A stretch of DNA of 64,000 nt from Cupriavidus nantongensis (GTDB lineage Bacteria > Pseudomonadota > Gammaproteobacteria > Burkholderiales > Burkholderiaceae), in assembly GCF_001598055.1 (NCBI RefSeq), contig NZ_CP014844.1, positions 434,001 through 498,000 on the forward strand, in the 5' to 3' direction. The notes below the pieces were generated by a model. The model ran no database searches and was not told the origin of the DNA. It worked only from the letters and a program-made list of their open reading frames with translations. The position numbers were made by a program, and so were the translations under genes. Shown here one piece after another: positions 18,409 through 26,870 of the stretch (positions are counted from its first letter, which is position 1; every line of letters starts with the position of its first letter).

Positions 18409-19350
18409 ATGAAGTTGCAGTTGTACGTTCCGGATGGCCGTTACGAGCCCTGGATCGAAGGTTTCGCCCAGGCGCTGCCGGAAGCCACCTGCGTGACCTG
18501 GGACGACAGCCGCGGCCAGGCCGTCGATTACGCCGTGGTGTGGCGCCCGCCGGTCGAGATGCTGCGTGGCCGCACCGACCTGAAGGCGGTGTTCAACCTC
18601 GGTGCCGGCGTCGACGGCATCCTGCGCCTGCGCGACGAAGATCCGCAGGCACTGCCGGCCGGCGTGCCGATCGTGCGGCTCGACGACGCCGGCATGGCGG
18701 CGCAGATGGCCGAATACGTCACCTCGGCCGTGCTGCGCTATTTCCGCCGGCTGGACGATTACGCCGCCCAGGCGCAGGCGGGCAAGTGGAAATTCCTCAA
18801 GCCGCACCGCCGCGAGGACTTCACCATCGGCGTGATGGGCATCGGCACGCTGGGCACGCATATCGCGCGCACGCTGGCCGGCTTCGGCTTCCCGGTGCGT
18901 GGCTGGAGCCGCACCGCGCGCGCGGTCGAGGGCGTGGTGGGATTCCACGGCGATGCCGGCCGCACGCCGTTCCTGGACGGCCTGCGCGTGCTGGTCAATG
19001 TGCTGCCGCTGACGCCGCAGACCGAGAACATCCTGAACGGCGAACTGTTCGGCAAGCTGGCGCAGGGCGCCTACGTGATCAATGTCGCGCGCGGCCAGCA
19101 CCTGGTCGAAGCCGACCTGCTCGCGGCGGTGCAGGCCGGCCAGGTCGCGGGCGCGACGCTTGACGTGTTCCGCACCGAGCCGCTGCCGGCGGATCACCCG
19201 TTCTGGCAGGAGCCGCGCATCACCATTACCCCGCATATCTCGGCGCTGACGCTGCGCGAGGACAGCATCGCCCAGATCGCCGGCAAGATCCGCGCACTGC
19301 GCGCCGGCCAGCCGATCGCGGGCGTGGTCGACCTGCAGCGCGGCTATTGA
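18409..19350 (+). CDS. ghrA: Glyoxylate/hydroxypyruvate reductase A
   Basis: A 313-residue D-2-hydroxyacid dehydrogenase that reduces glyoxylate and hydroxypyruvate with NADPH. The Rossmann motif GVMGIGTLGTHIA starts near residue 143. The catalytic Arg is in INVARGQHLVE, the Glu lies in the RTEPLP region and the His in ITPHISALT. The opening MKLQLYVPDGRYEPWIEGF and the motif FNLGAGVDGIL match the GhrA branch rather than GhrB. The gene has its own ATG after a moderate ribosome-binding site (GGAGAC) and a 172-base gap. A possible terminator stem with T5 at about 18317-18321 ends the preceding adhesin transcript. Confidence 0.9.
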   Translation: MKLQLYVPDGRYEPWIEGFAQALPEATCVTWDDSRGQAVDYAVVWRPPVEMLRGRTDLKAVFNLGAGVDGILRLRDEDPQALPAGVPIVRLDDAGMAAQMAEYVTSAVLRYFRRLDDYAAQAQAGKWKFLKPHRREDFTIGVMGIGTLGTHIARTLAGFGFPVRGWSRTARAVEGVVGFHGDAGRTPFLDGLRVLVNVLPLTPQTENILNGELFGKLAQGAYVINVARGQHLVEADLLAAVQAGQVAGATLDVFRTEPLPADHPFWQEPRITITPHISALTLREDSIAQIAGKIRALRAGQPIAGVVDLQRGY

Positions 19351-19401
19351 TTACCGAACGAGCCAACCAAATCCCCACCGAATAAACGACAGGAGACAGC
19401 C

Positions 19402-20337
19402 ATGACCATGCCGAACTACGTGAAGATCGTTGAAGTGGGCCCGCGCGACGGCCTGCAGAACGAGAAGGCGATGGTGCCCACCGACGTGAAGGTCGCGCTG
19501 ATCAACCAGCTTACCGACGCCGGCTTCGTCAATATCGAGGCCGCCTCGTTCGTGTCGCCCAAATGGGTGCCGCAGATGGCCGACGGCGCCGACGTGATGG
19601 CGCGCATCCAGCGCCGCGCGGGCACGCTGTATTCGGCGCTGACGCCCAACATGAAGGGCTTCGAGGGCGCGATCGCGGCCGGGGCCGACGAGGTGGTGAT
19701 CTTCGGCGCGGCCAGCGAGGCGTTCTCGCAGAAGAACATCAACTGCTCGATCGCCGAGTCGATCGAGCGCTTCGCGCCGGTGGCGGCCGCGGCCAAGGAG
19801 CAGGGCGTGCGCCTGCGCGGCAGCATCTCGTGCGCGCTCGGCTGCCCGTACCAGGGCGAGGTGCCGGTCAGCTCGGTGGTCGACGTGGTGCGCCGCATGC
19901 GCGAGCTGGGCTGCGACGAGATCGACATCGCCGACACCATCGGCGTGGGTACGCCGGTGCGCGTGCAGCAAGTGATGCGCGCCGCGGCGGCGGAGTTTGC
20001 GCTGGACCGGCTCTCCGGCCATTTCCACGACACCTACGGCCAGGCCCTGTCCAACATCCTGGCCAGCCTGGAAGTGGGCATCGCGATCTTCCATGCCTCG
20101 GTCGCGGGCCTGGGCGGCTGCCCCTATGCCAAGGGCGCCACCGGCAACGTCGCCACCGAAGACGTGCTGTACATGCTGCACGGCATGGGCATCCACACCG
20201 GCATCGACCTGGAAGCAGTGGTGCGCGCCGGCGACTACATCTCGCAGGCGATCGGCCGCGCCAACAGTTCGCGCGTGGGCCGCGCCCTGCTGACCAAATG
20301 GGCCGCCGCCAGCGACGCGGCGCCGGCCTGCGTGTAA
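19402..20337 (+). CDS. mvaB: Hydroxymethylglutaryl-CoA lyase
   Basis: This 311-residue TIM-barrel enzyme cleaves HMG-CoA into acetoacetate and acetyl-CoA, the last step of leucine degradation (also called liuE). It has the DRE-TIM signature VGPRDGLQNEK with the catalytic arginine and metal aspartate, the metal ligands in GHFHDTYGQ, and the mobile active-site loop SVAGLGGCPYAKGATGNVATED with its conserved cysteine. AGGAG precedes the ATG at 19402; a second ATG at 19408 is also possible. Together with liuB, liuC and liuD it makes the lower leucine route nearly complete in this window. A CoA-transferase for acetoacetate is not seen. Confidence 0.94.
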   Translation: MTMPNYVKIVEVGPRDGLQNEKAMVPTDVKVALINQLTDAGFVNIEAASFVSPKWVPQMADGADVMARIQRRAGTLYSALTPNMKGFEGAIAAGADEVVIFGAASEAFSQKNINCSIAESIERFAPVAAAAKEQGVRLRGSISCALGCPYQGEVPVSSVVDVVRRMRELGCDEIDIADTIGVGTPVRVQQVMRAAAAEFALDRLSGHFHDTYGQALSNILASLEVGIAIFHASVAGLGGCPYAKGATGNVATEDVLYMLHGMGIHTGIDLEAVVRAGDYISQAIGRANSSRVGRALLTKWAAASDAAPACV

Positions 20338-20371
20338 GGCGCGGCCAATACAAGAGAACGCAGGAGAACGC

Positions 20372-20911
20372 ATGACAATGCCTGACGAAGCGCTGCCCGA
20401 GTCCGCGCTGCCCGAGTCCGCGCAGCGCGTGGCCGACCTGCTGGCCGGCCTCGGCCACGACCGGCCCGTGGTGATGCTGCCCGCGACCGGCAAGACCTCG
20501 GCCGAGGCTGCCGCCGGGCTCGGCTGCAGCGTGGCCGAGATCGCCAAGTCCATCATCTTTCGCCGCGTCGCCGACGATGCGCCGGTGCTGGTGATCGCCA
20601 GCGGCAGCAACCGCGTCGACGAGGCCAAGGTGGCGGCGCGCGTGGGCGCGCTGGGCAAGGCCGACGCGCGCTTCGTGCGCGAGAAGACCGGCTATGCCAT
20701 CGGCGGCGTCTGCCCGATCGGCCATGCGGTGGCGCCGGTGATGCTGCTGGACCAGGACCTGTTCCGCTATGACAGCCTGTGGGCCGCGGCCGGCCATCCG
20801 CACGCGGTGTTCAACCTGACCCCGCACCAGCTGCAGCAGATGACCGGGGCCGAAGTCGCCGATGTCGCGATCGCGGCCGCTCCCGGAGCCGCTTCCGGAG
20901 CCGCGGCATGA
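20372..20911 (+). CDS. YbaK/EbsC family aminoacyl-tRNA deacylase-like protein
   Basis: A 179-residue protein of the YbaK/ProX superfamily, which hydrolyses mischarged tRNAs such as Cys-tRNA(Pro) or Ala-tRNA(Pro). Family features include the pattern AEIAKSIIFR, VLVIASGSNRVDEAKVAA, and the central GYAIGGVCPIGH. The last corresponds to the GGxxP-type region of Cys-tRNA(Pro) deacylases, though this is the shorter YbaK-like branch and the specificity is uncertain. The N-terminus has a short imperfect repeat (EALPESALPES). The stop overlaps the next gene by 4 bases. Confidence 0.85.
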   Translation: MTMPDEALPESALPESAQRVADLLAGLGHDRPVVMLPATGKTSAEAAAGLGCSVAEIAKSIIFRRVADDAPVLVIASGSNRVDEAKVAARVGALGKADARFVREKTGYAIGGVCPIGHAVAPVMLLDQDLFRYDSLWAAAGHPHAVFNLTPHQLQQMTGAEVADVAIAAAPGAASGAAA

Positions 20912-21336
20912 GCCCGGACCTGCGCCCCGGCCTGGCCTTCACCTGGCAATACACGGTGCCGCCCAAGGCCACGGTGCCGCGCCTGTATGACGATATCCCG
21001 GGCTGCGCCGAGATGCCCGACGTGCTGGCCACCGGCTACCTGGTCGGCATCATGGAGTGCGCCTGCCTGCAGATGCTGCGCGAGCACCTGGACTGGCCGC
21101 GCGAGCAATCGCTCGGCACGCTGGTCAGCTTCTCGCACCTGGCGCCGACGCCGCCGGGCATGACCGTGACGGTCAGGGGCGAGCTGGTCGAGGTCGACGG
21201 GCGCCGCCTGCGCTTCCAGCTGAGCGCATGGGACGGCGAGGACAAGATCTCGGAGGGTGTGCACGAGCGCCACCTGATCGACGCCGGCCGCTTCAACCAG
21301 AAGGTCGCGGCCAAGGCCGCGCGCGCGGCGGGCTGA
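20908..21336 (+). CDS. FlK-like hotdog-fold acyl-CoA thioesterase
   Basis: A 142-residue hotdog protein. Over much of its length it resembles FlK, the fluoroacetyl-CoA thioesterase of Streptomyces cattleya: FTWQYTVPPKATV, AEMPDVLATGYLVGIMECAC, then LGTLVSFSHLAPTPPGMTVTV. From memory of FlK, its catalytic residues Thr42, Glu50 and His76 correspond to Thr42, Glu50 and His77 here. The lid residue Phe36 of FlK, tied to fluoroacetyl selectivity, is Met36 here. It is therefore more likely a general short-acyl-CoA thioesterase than a dedicated resistance enzyme. The ATG overlaps the ybaK-like stop and the next gene follows without a gap. Confidence 0.82.
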   Translation: MSPDLRPGLAFTWQYTVPPKATVPRLYDDIPGCAEMPDVLATGYLVGIMECACLQMLREHLDWPREQSLGTLVSFSHLAPTPPGMTVTVRGELVEVDGRRLRFQLSAWDGEDKISEGVHERHLIDAGRFNQKVAAKAARAAG

Positions 21337-21648
21337 GTGGCGAGCGCGCGCAACGCCATGGCTACGATGCCGCCTTCGCCGCCTTCGCCGCCTTCGCCTA
21401 CCTTGCCCGCCTCGCTCGCCGCGGAACTGGCCAGCCAGGCCGACGCCGCGCTGCACGCCACGCCGGTGCCCTCGCCGTGCCGCAACGTCTGCCGCATGGA
21501 CCCGTCGAGCGGCTATTGCGAGGGCTGCCTGCGCACCATCGAAGAGATTGCCGGCTGGTCGTCGGCCGGCGACGAAGACAAGCGCCGCATCTGGGCGCAA
21601 CTGCCGCGGCGCGCCGCAGGGCTGGCGGGCGGGGAGACATCGTCGTGA
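21337..21648 (+). CDS. DUF1289 small cysteine-rich protein
   Basis: A 103-residue protein beginning with GTG directly after the preceding stop. The C-terminal half is a DUF1289 domain with four conserved cysteines, C-x3-C and C-x2-C, in PCRNVCRMDPSSGYCEGCLRT, which probably bind an Fe-S cluster or zinc, followed by the EEIAGW motif. The N-terminal half is low complexity, with PPSPPSPPSP encoded by a 9-base tandem repeat at about 21369-21400. In other bacteria DUF1289 genes also sit beside fatty-acid or thioesterase genes. The function is unknown. Confidence 0.78.
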   Translation: MASARNAMATMPPSPPSPPSPTLPASLAAELASQADAALHATPVPSPCRNVCRMDPSSGYCEGCLRTIEEIAGWSSAGDEDKRRIWAQLPRRAAGLAGGETSS

Positions 21649-22574
21649 GCGAAAACACCGTGCCGCGCTTGCCGGCCACCATGCGCGTGTTCGAGCGCGG
21701 CTGGCTGTCGGCCAACAACATCCTGTTCGACGACGGCGACGATACCGCGCTGGTCGACACCGGCTACGTCACCCACGCGCCGCAGACGCTGGCGCTGGTG
21801 GCGTCCGCGCTGCAGGGCCGGCCGCTGGCGCGCGTGATCAACACCCATCTGCACTCCGACCACTGCGGCGGCAATGCCGCGCTGCAGGCACGCTGGCAGC
21901 CGCGCACCGCGATCCCCGCGGCCGAGGCCGAGGCCGTGGCGGCGTGGGATACCGATGCGCTCAGCTACAAGGCCACCGGCCAGCAGTGCGACCGCTTTAC
22001 CTTCGACAGCGTGCTGAACGACGGCGACACGCTGCGCCTGGGCGGCATCGACTGGCAGGTGGTGGCAGCCCCCGGTCACGATCCGCACGCGGTGATGCTG
22101 TTCGCGCCCGCGGAGCGCATCCTGATATCCGGGGATGCGCTGTGGCAGAACGGCTTCGGCGTGATCTTTCCCGAGCTGGAGGGCGAGAGCGGCTTCGCCG
22201 AACAGGCGGCAGTGCTGGCGCGCATCGCGCAACTCGATGTGCGCGTGGTGATCCCCGGCCACGGCAGCGTGTTCACCGACGTCGCCGCGGCGGTCGAGCG
22301 CGCGCAGGGACGCCTGGCGTACCTGAGCGCCGACCCGGCGCGCAATGCCGCGCATGCGGTCAAGGTGCTGGTGAAATTCAAGCTGCTCGAGGCGCAGCGG
22401 ATGACGCTGGCGGCATTGGCCGCGTGGATGGAGGCGGCGCCGCTGATGGCCCACATGCGCGAGCGCTTTATGCCGGGGCAGCAGATGGCTGAGCTCTGCG
22501 CGCAGACGGTGGGGGCGCTGGCGCGGGTGGGGGCGGCGCAGGTCGAGGGGGAGTGGGTGGTGAATCGGGATTGA
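21645..22574 (+). CDS. Metallo-beta-lactamase-fold hydrolase
   Basis: A 309-residue MBL-superfamily protein. Zinc ligands are visible in HLHSDHCGGN (HxHxDH), in APGHDPHAVM, in the ISGDALW aspartate and in IPGHGSVF. A C-terminal helical domain (residues about 230-309) resembles that of LACTB2/GloB2-like hydrolases. The substrate is unknown; a thioester, lactone or RNA cannot be told apart here. The start is a GTG at 21645 with GGGGAG 8 bases upstream, overlapping the DUF1289 stop by 4 bases. It closes the run of overlapping genes that starts at ybaK. Confidence 0.86.
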   Translation: MSENTVPRLPATMRVFERGWLSANNILFDDGDDTALVDTGYVTHAPQTLALVASALQGRPLARVINTHLHSDHCGGNAALQARWQPRTAIPAAEAEAVAAWDTDALSYKATGQQCDRFTFDSVLNDGDTLRLGGIDWQVVAAPGHDPHAVMLFAPAERILISGDALWQNGFGVIFPELEGESGFAEQAAVLARIAQLDVRVVIPGHGSVFTDVAAAVERAQGRLAYLSADPARNAAHAVKVLVKFKLLEAQRMTLAALAAWMEAAPLMAHMRERFMPGQQMAELCAQTVGALARVGAAQVEGEWVVNRD

Positions 22575-22620
22575 TTCCGCGCCGAGGCCGCGCCTCATAG
22601 CGAGGGATCCGTCGCTCCTG

Positions 22621-22655
22621 CTGGTTTGCTACCCTCTCCCGCAAGCGGGAGAGGG
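22621..22655. repeat. REP-like palindrome between convergent genes
   Basis: An 11-bp stem, CCCTCTCCCGC with GCGGGAGAGGG around AA, lies between the convergent ends of the MBL-fold and TonB-receptor genes. It is preceded by CTGGTTTGCT, exactly as in the copy near 10163. It may double as a transcription stop but has no T-run. Confidence 0.75.
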
Positions 22656-22693
22656 AGCACACAATCGGGATGCGCGGCCTTGCGGCAGGCCGA

Positions 22694-24880
22694 TCAGAAC
22701 GACGTCCTGAACCCCACCTTCACACTCCTGCCCGCCATCGGCGCGATATCCCGCAGGATCGAGCCCGCGTTGCGCGCGTCCTGGTTGGTCAGGTTGTCGC
22801 CGCGCAGGTACACCAGGGTTTGCGTGCCCGCCACCTTGAACTTGTAGGTCAGCGCCAGGCTCAGCAGCGTGTAGGCATCGGTCGGTGTGTCGTTGGTCGG
22901 CACGCGCGTCTGCCTGGCCGCGTAGGTGACATCGACGCGTGCGCCCCAGGGCCCGGCGCCATACACCAGCGCGCCGCCCAGGCGCAGCGGCGCCAGCCGC
23001 GGCAGCGGCTCGCCGGTGTCGCGGTTTTCGCCGCGCACGTAGTCGGCGCGCGCCTCGAAGTCGAGCGTGTCGCTGCTGGTCAGCATCTTCTGCAGCAGGC
23101 GCGTCTTGCCTTCGACCTCGAAGCCGTACAGCGTCGCCGGCACGCCCAGGTACTGGAACTCGGGCAGCGCGTCCGGGCTGCCGGGCGCGACCACGTCGCC
23201 GGCCTCGTCGCGGGCGCGGCCGGTGGCGCTGAGCGCGAGGTAGTTGGCGAAGCGGCTGTAGTAGCCCGACACGCCGGCGCTGTGCGCGCCTGACTTGAAG
23301 CGCACGCCCAGGTCGATCGAGGTGGCGCGCTCCTTGTTGGCATTGGGATCGCCGACTTCCCAGGCGCCGGTGGCGACGTGGGGACCGTTGGCGTACAGCT
23401 CGTAGAAGGTCGGCGCGCGTTCGGTGTAGGACAGGTTGCTGGTCAGCGACCACGCCGGGTTCATCTTGTAAAGCAGGCCGGCCGAGGCGCTGGTGGCGTT
23501 GAAGCTGCGGTTGGCGTCGGCGAAGCGGTCGTTGCCGTTGGCGCTGGCCTTGACGCTGCTGTGGTCGAGCCGGCCGCCGAAGTTCAGCTTCAGGTCGCCG
23601 CCGGCGGTCAAAGGCAGTTCCTCGAACAGGAACAGCGCGGCGTTGTCGGTGTTGGTGCTGGGCACGAACGCCTCTTCGCCCAGCGCCGAGAAGTTGGTGT
23701 GGCCGAACTGCGTGCCGATCACGCCGGTCAGGTTGCCGATCTTCGCGTGGCGGGCCTCGAAGCGCGCATCCCAGCCGCGGTTCTTGAAGATGGTGCCGGT
23801 CTCGCCGTCCTCGATTTCGCGGTGCTCGTAGTCGGTGAAGCTGACCTTGCCCTTGACCGACTCGAACCAGCCGCCGGTGTTGCCGGCGAGGTTGCGTGCC
23901 TCGCCTTCCAGCGCGAAGCGGTCCTGCTTCATTTTCAGCCGCACCGCGTCTTCGGCGGGCGTGCCGTAGTCGTTGCGGTAGGCGCTGTAGTTGGCGCCGA
24001 GGAAGCCATCGGCCCAAGTGTAGGAGCCGCCCAGCGAGCCGCCCTGCTGGTCGGCGCTGGTATTGGGCAGGCGGCCGTAGGGTTCGGCCTCGCCGTCGGG
24101 CAGCGGCTCGGCGTTGCGCAGGCGGTCGCTGCGCGCGTAGCCGGGGATGCGCAGGTCGCTGGTCTTGCGCGCGAAGGCATCGGCGTGGACCGCAAACTTG
24201 CCGTTGCCGGCCTCGATCAGCGCGCTGGCGTTGCGCGCCTGGTCGCCGCCGGCGGTGGCGCTGGCATCGATCGCGCCGCCGACGCCTTCGATCGGCTCCT
24301 TCGGGATGCGGTTGTCGATCACGTTGACCACGCCGCCGATGGCATTGCCGCCGTACATCAGCGCCGCCGGCCCGCGCACGACTTCGATGCGCTCGGCCAC
24401 CAGCGGATCGACCGGCACGGCATGGTCGTAGGACAGCGTCGAGGCGTCGACCGTGGTGCCGCCGTTCTGCAGCACCTTGATGCGGTCGCCGTCCAGGCCG
24501 CGGATCACCGGCCGGCTGGCGTTGGGGCCGAAGTAGGTCGACGAGACCCCGGGCAGCTTGTCGAGGGTCTCGCCCAGCGTGCTGGCCTGGCGCACGGCCA
24601 GCGCGTCGCCGCCCAGCGTCGAGACCGGCGCCACCATGTCGTTCAGGTCGCTGCCCAGCGGGTTGGCGGTGACCACGACTTCGCGCAGCGTGGCGCCAGC
24701 GGCAGGCGTGGCCGGTGCAGTGTCTGCGGCGGGCGCGGTGGCGGTCTGCGCCAGCGCTGCGGGCGCCACCAGGGCGGTGGCCAGCGTGGCGGTCAGGGAG
24801 GCGGCAAGTGCCGCCAGCGGGGTCAGGCGCGGGGCGGCAGGCTGGGGGTAACGGCGGGCGGTATAACGGTTCTTCGACAT
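22694..24880 (-). CDS. TonB-dependent outer-membrane receptor, probable zinc uptake (ZnuD-like)
   Basis: A 728-residue outer-membrane transporter. The start chosen (MSKNRYTARR) gives a signal peptide with hydrophobic core ending near ALAQ; a longer upstream frame lacks signal character. The plug domain follows from REVVVTANPLG, with PVIRGLDGDRIKVLQNGG. The 22-strand barrel ends in SVKVGFRTSF with the terminal phenylalanine needed for BAM insertion. It is encoded downstream of DUF2946, CobW, DksA and Zur genes on the same strand, which suggests zinc-limited expression and a zinc or zincophore substrate, as for ZnuD. Copper or siderophore uptake remains possible. A weak third match to the candidate Zur box (24891-24903) lies just upstream of the start. 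Confidence 0.83.
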   Translation of the reverse strand: MSKNRYTARRYPQPAAPRLTPLAALAASLTATLATALVAPAALAQTATAPAADTAPATPAAGATLREVVVTANPLGSDLNDMVAPVSTLGGDALAVRQASTLGETLDKLPGVSSTYFGPNASRPVIRGLDGDRIKVLQNGGTTVDASTLSYDHAVPVDPLVAERIEVVRGPAALMYGGNAIGGVVNVIDNRIPKEPIEGVGGAIDASATAGGDQARNASALIEAGNGKFAVHADAFARKTSDLRIPGYARSDRLRNAEPLPDGEAEPYGRLPNTSADQQGGSLGGSYTWADGFLGANYSAYRNDYGTPAEDAVRLKMKQDRFALEGEARNLAGNTGGWFESVKGKVSFTDYEHREIEDGETGTIFKNRGWDARFEARHAKIGNLTGVIGTQFGHTNFSALGEEAFVPSTNTDNAALFLFEELPLTAGGDLKLNFGGRLDHSSVKASANGNDRFADANRSFNATSASAGLLYKMNPAWSLTSNLSYTERAPTFYELYANGPHVATGAWEVGDPNANKERATSIDLGVRFKSGAHSAGVSGYYSRFANYLALSATGRARDEAGDVVAPGSPDALPEFQYLGVPATLYGFEVEGKTRLLQKMLTSSDTLDFEARADYVRGENRDTGEPLPRLAPLRLGGALVYGAGPWGARVDVTYAARQTRVPTNDTPTDAYTLLSLALTYKFKVAGTQTLVYLRGDNLTNQDARNAGSILRDIAPMAGRSVKVGFRTSF

Positions 24881-25039
24881 GGCGCGCGGAGCAATGCAGT
24901 GGCAATCGGCCCGGCTGGCACGGCGGCATCCGGCCAGGCGCGGCACGCCAGCAAAGGGCATGGCGGCGCGGCCGGCAGGGCGCGTGTTCAGCTCGGAATG
25001 CGTAAGACGGCGGGTGCGCGGCGCTGGCCGCGTCCCGGA

Positions 25040-25438
25040 TCAGGCGAGGGCGATGGCCGGCGCCGGCGGGGCGCGCGACTGGAAGGGCTGGGATGAGGGC
25101 AGGTCGGGCCAGCGCCAGGCCAGGCTGGCGGGCTTGACCGGCTTGCCGTAGGCAAGCTGCAGCGGCGGCAGCTTGCCGCAATGGGTGTCGGCGACGGTGG
25201 CACCATCGAACAGCACGCACGAGTGACCGCTGAAGGCCTGCGACAGCGGGTGCGGATCACTGTCGGACGCGGCGACCTTGGCTGCGGACGGGGCACTGGC
25301 CGGTGCCAGCAGGCCGCCGTGGACGATGCGGTGGGTCAGCCCGGCATGCTGCGCCAGCAGCAGGCACAGCGCCAGCCACAGCGCGGACCAGAGGCCCGGG
25401 CCGTGCGCGCGCAGGCGGGCGAACCAGTCAGTGCGCAT
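25040..25438 (-). CDS. DUF2946-like small membrane/exported protein
   Basis: A 132-residue protein with one strong N-terminal hydrophobic segment (LWSALWLALCLLLAQ). It is followed by HAGLTHRIVHGG, an alanine-rich spacer, then HPLSQAFSGHSCVLFDGATVADTHC with paired cysteines and several histidines. That layout matches DUF2946 proteins, often found beside TonB receptors and metal-transport genes. The function is unknown; a periplasmic metal-binding role would fit the histidine/cysteine pattern. Its start overlaps the CobW gene end by 11 bases, implying coupling. The 160-base gap before the TonB receptor gene leaves room for another promoter. Confidence 0.72.
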   Translation of the reverse strand: MRTDWFARLRAHGPGLWSALWLALCLLLAQHAGLTHRIVHGGLLAPASAPSAAKVAASDSDPHPLSQAFSGHSCVLFDGATVADTHCGKLPPLQLAYGKPVKPASLAWRWPDLPSSQPFQSRAPPAPAIALA

Positions 25439-26711
25439 GGGGATTGCGGCCCTGGTGACCGTGATCGTGGCCGGGATCGCCGCAATCGCAGTCATCGCCA
25501 TGGCTGTGATCGTGGCCATGGTCGTGGTCGTCGTCGAAGTCATCGACCCAGGCGGGGAACGGGTCCGGATACGCGGCCCAGGCCTCCACGCCGGCGGCCA
25601 TCTCGGCATCGCTCAGCAGGCAGGCGTCGAGACGGGCCTGCAGCGCGGCGTGGTCGAGGTCCAGGCCGATCAGCACCAGTTCCTGGCGGCGGTCGCCGAA
25701 CGGCGCCGGGGCGCCGGCGTCTTGCATGTCGGCTTCCACCTCCGCACGCTCGGCGGCATCTACCGGCCATTCGGCCGGGTCCAGCGCCGCCCACCAGGCA
25801 CCGGCGCCGCCATGGCGGCAGACGCCGCCGGACTGGTTCCAGTCGCCCGCGGTTTCCATGCGGCTTGCCAGCCAGAACAGGCCTTTGGAGCGCAGCACGC
25901 TGCCATGCTCGCGCAGCCATTCGGTATGGATCAGGTCGGCGAAGCGTTGCGGGTGGAACGGGCGGCGGCGGCGGTAGACCAGCGTGGACACGCCGCTGGC
26001 GGCATCCGCCGCGGGCGCCTCGCCACGCAGCGCGGCGAGCCAGCCGGCGCCTTCGGCGGCGGCTTCGAAATCAAAGCGGCCGGTGCCCTGCACGCGGCCG
26101 GGCGGCACCTTGCCGAAGCTGGCCGCGACGATGTCGGCGCGCGGGTTCAGCGCCTGCAGCGCCGCGCGCAGCCGCGCCAGCTCGGCGGCGCCGACGAGGT
26201 CGGCCTTGTTCAGCACGATCACGTCGCAGCCTTCGATCTGCGCCACCAGCACTTCGGCCACGGTGCGGTCGTCGTCCTGGTCCTGCGCCAGGCCGCGGTC
26301 GGCGAGGAACTCGGCTTCGTTGAGGTCGCGCAGCACGGTAGCGGCATCGACCACGGTCACCAGCGTATCGGGCTGCACGGCCGCGTCGGGCCCCGCGCCA
26401 TGCTCGGCCTCGAACAGGAAGCCTTCGGCAATCGCCAGCGGCTCGTCCAGGCCGTCGGCCTCGACCAGCAGCGCGTCGAAACGGTCCGTGGCGGCCAGCC
26501 TGGCGGCTTCGGCGAGCAGCGGCTCGCCCGACGGCAGCAGCGTGGCCTCGCAACCGGGCGGCAGCGCAGCCAGCGCTTGCCCGTGCTGCGCGCCGCAGAC
26601 CAGCACGCCGACCCGCCCGCCGGCGCCATGCGCGAGCAGGTGGTTCAGCAGCGTAGTCTTGCCGGCGCCGGGCAAACCGGACAGCACGGTGACGGGCAGG
26701 CGATCAGCCAT
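25428..26711 (-). CDS. CobW/COG0523 G3E GTPase lacking the CxCC motif
   Basis: A 427-residue GTPase of the COG0523 metallochaperone family. The Walker A motif is GLPGAGKTT (residues 12-20), the G3E glutamate lies in VEADGLDEP, and the G4 motif is NKADL. The C-terminal CobW domain includes RRRPFHPQRFADLI and ends in a His/Asp-rich tail (DDHDHGHDHSHG and onwards). The nearly invariant CxCC metal site after switch I is absent: the equivalent stretch reads ALPPGCEATLLPSG with only one cysteine. Zinc delivery, if any, would have to use other ligands such as the His-rich tail. It is first in an operon with DUF2946 and probably the TonB receptor, behind a candidate Zur operator. Confidence 0.88.
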   Translation of the reverse strand: MADRLPVTVLSGLPGAGKTTLLNHLLAHGAGGRVGVLVCGAQHGQALAALPPGCEATLLPSGEPLLAEAARLAATDRFDALLVEADGLDEPLAIAEGFLFEAEHGAGPDAAVQPDTLVTVVDAATVLRDLNEAEFLADRGLAQDQDDDRTVAEVLVAQIEGCDVIVLNKADLVGAAELARLRAALQALNPRADIVAASFGKVPPGRVQGTGRFDFEAAAEGAGWLAALRGEAPAADAASGVSTLVYRRRRPFHPQRFADLIHTEWLREHGSVLRSKGLFWLASRMETAGDWNQSGGVCRHGGAGAWWAALDPAEWPVDAAERAEVEADMQDAGAPAPFGDRRQELVLIGLDLDHAALQARLDACLLSDAEMAAGVEAWAAYPDPFPAWVDDFDDDHDHGHDHSHGDDCDCGDPGHDHGHQGRNPHAH

Positions 26712-26765
26712 GGCAGCAGCAGGGAATGTGGAGAGGGCAACGCAGCGCGCATAGCCGCGGCGCGC

Positions 26766-26783
26766 TGTTGCAACAAGGTTGCG
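26766..26783 (-). promoter_or_regulatory. Candidate Zur operator upstream of the CxCC-less cobW
   Basis: TGTTGCAACAAGGTTGCG contains a perfect inverted repeat GCAAC-AAG-GTTGC. It shares 14 of 18 positions with the site upstream of zur at 29634. On the minus strand it overlaps a plausible -35 TTGTTG spaced 17 bases from TATGCG, 55-72 bases ahead of the cobW start. Assignment to Zur is an inference from the genes it precedes. Confidence 0.55.
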
Positions 26784-26870
26784 AATTTACCAGAAAGGCG
26801 GCGGCGGCAACAGCCGGATGATTCTCAATGTCGGGCCGTGGCCCTGGCGCGACAAGGGCGGGTGTGGGCC

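Noticed and set aside
21369..21400. Short CGCCTTCGC tandem repeat as a CRISPR-like element
   Set aside because: It is about three copies of a 9-base unit with no spacers, inside the Pro/Ser-rich part of the DUF1289 gene.
23378..25096. 572-codon plus-strand frame opposite the TonB receptor
   Set aside because: It is antisense to a well-supported receptor with plug and barrel motifs. The frame is Val/Gly/Ala/Arg-rich with no ribosome-binding site or family match.
22629..25220. Very long minus-strand open frame alongside the TonB receptor
   Set aside because: It is an off-frame reading of the receptor gene: Arg/Ala/Pro-rich with no domain, produced by the scarcity of stop codons in GC-rich DNA.
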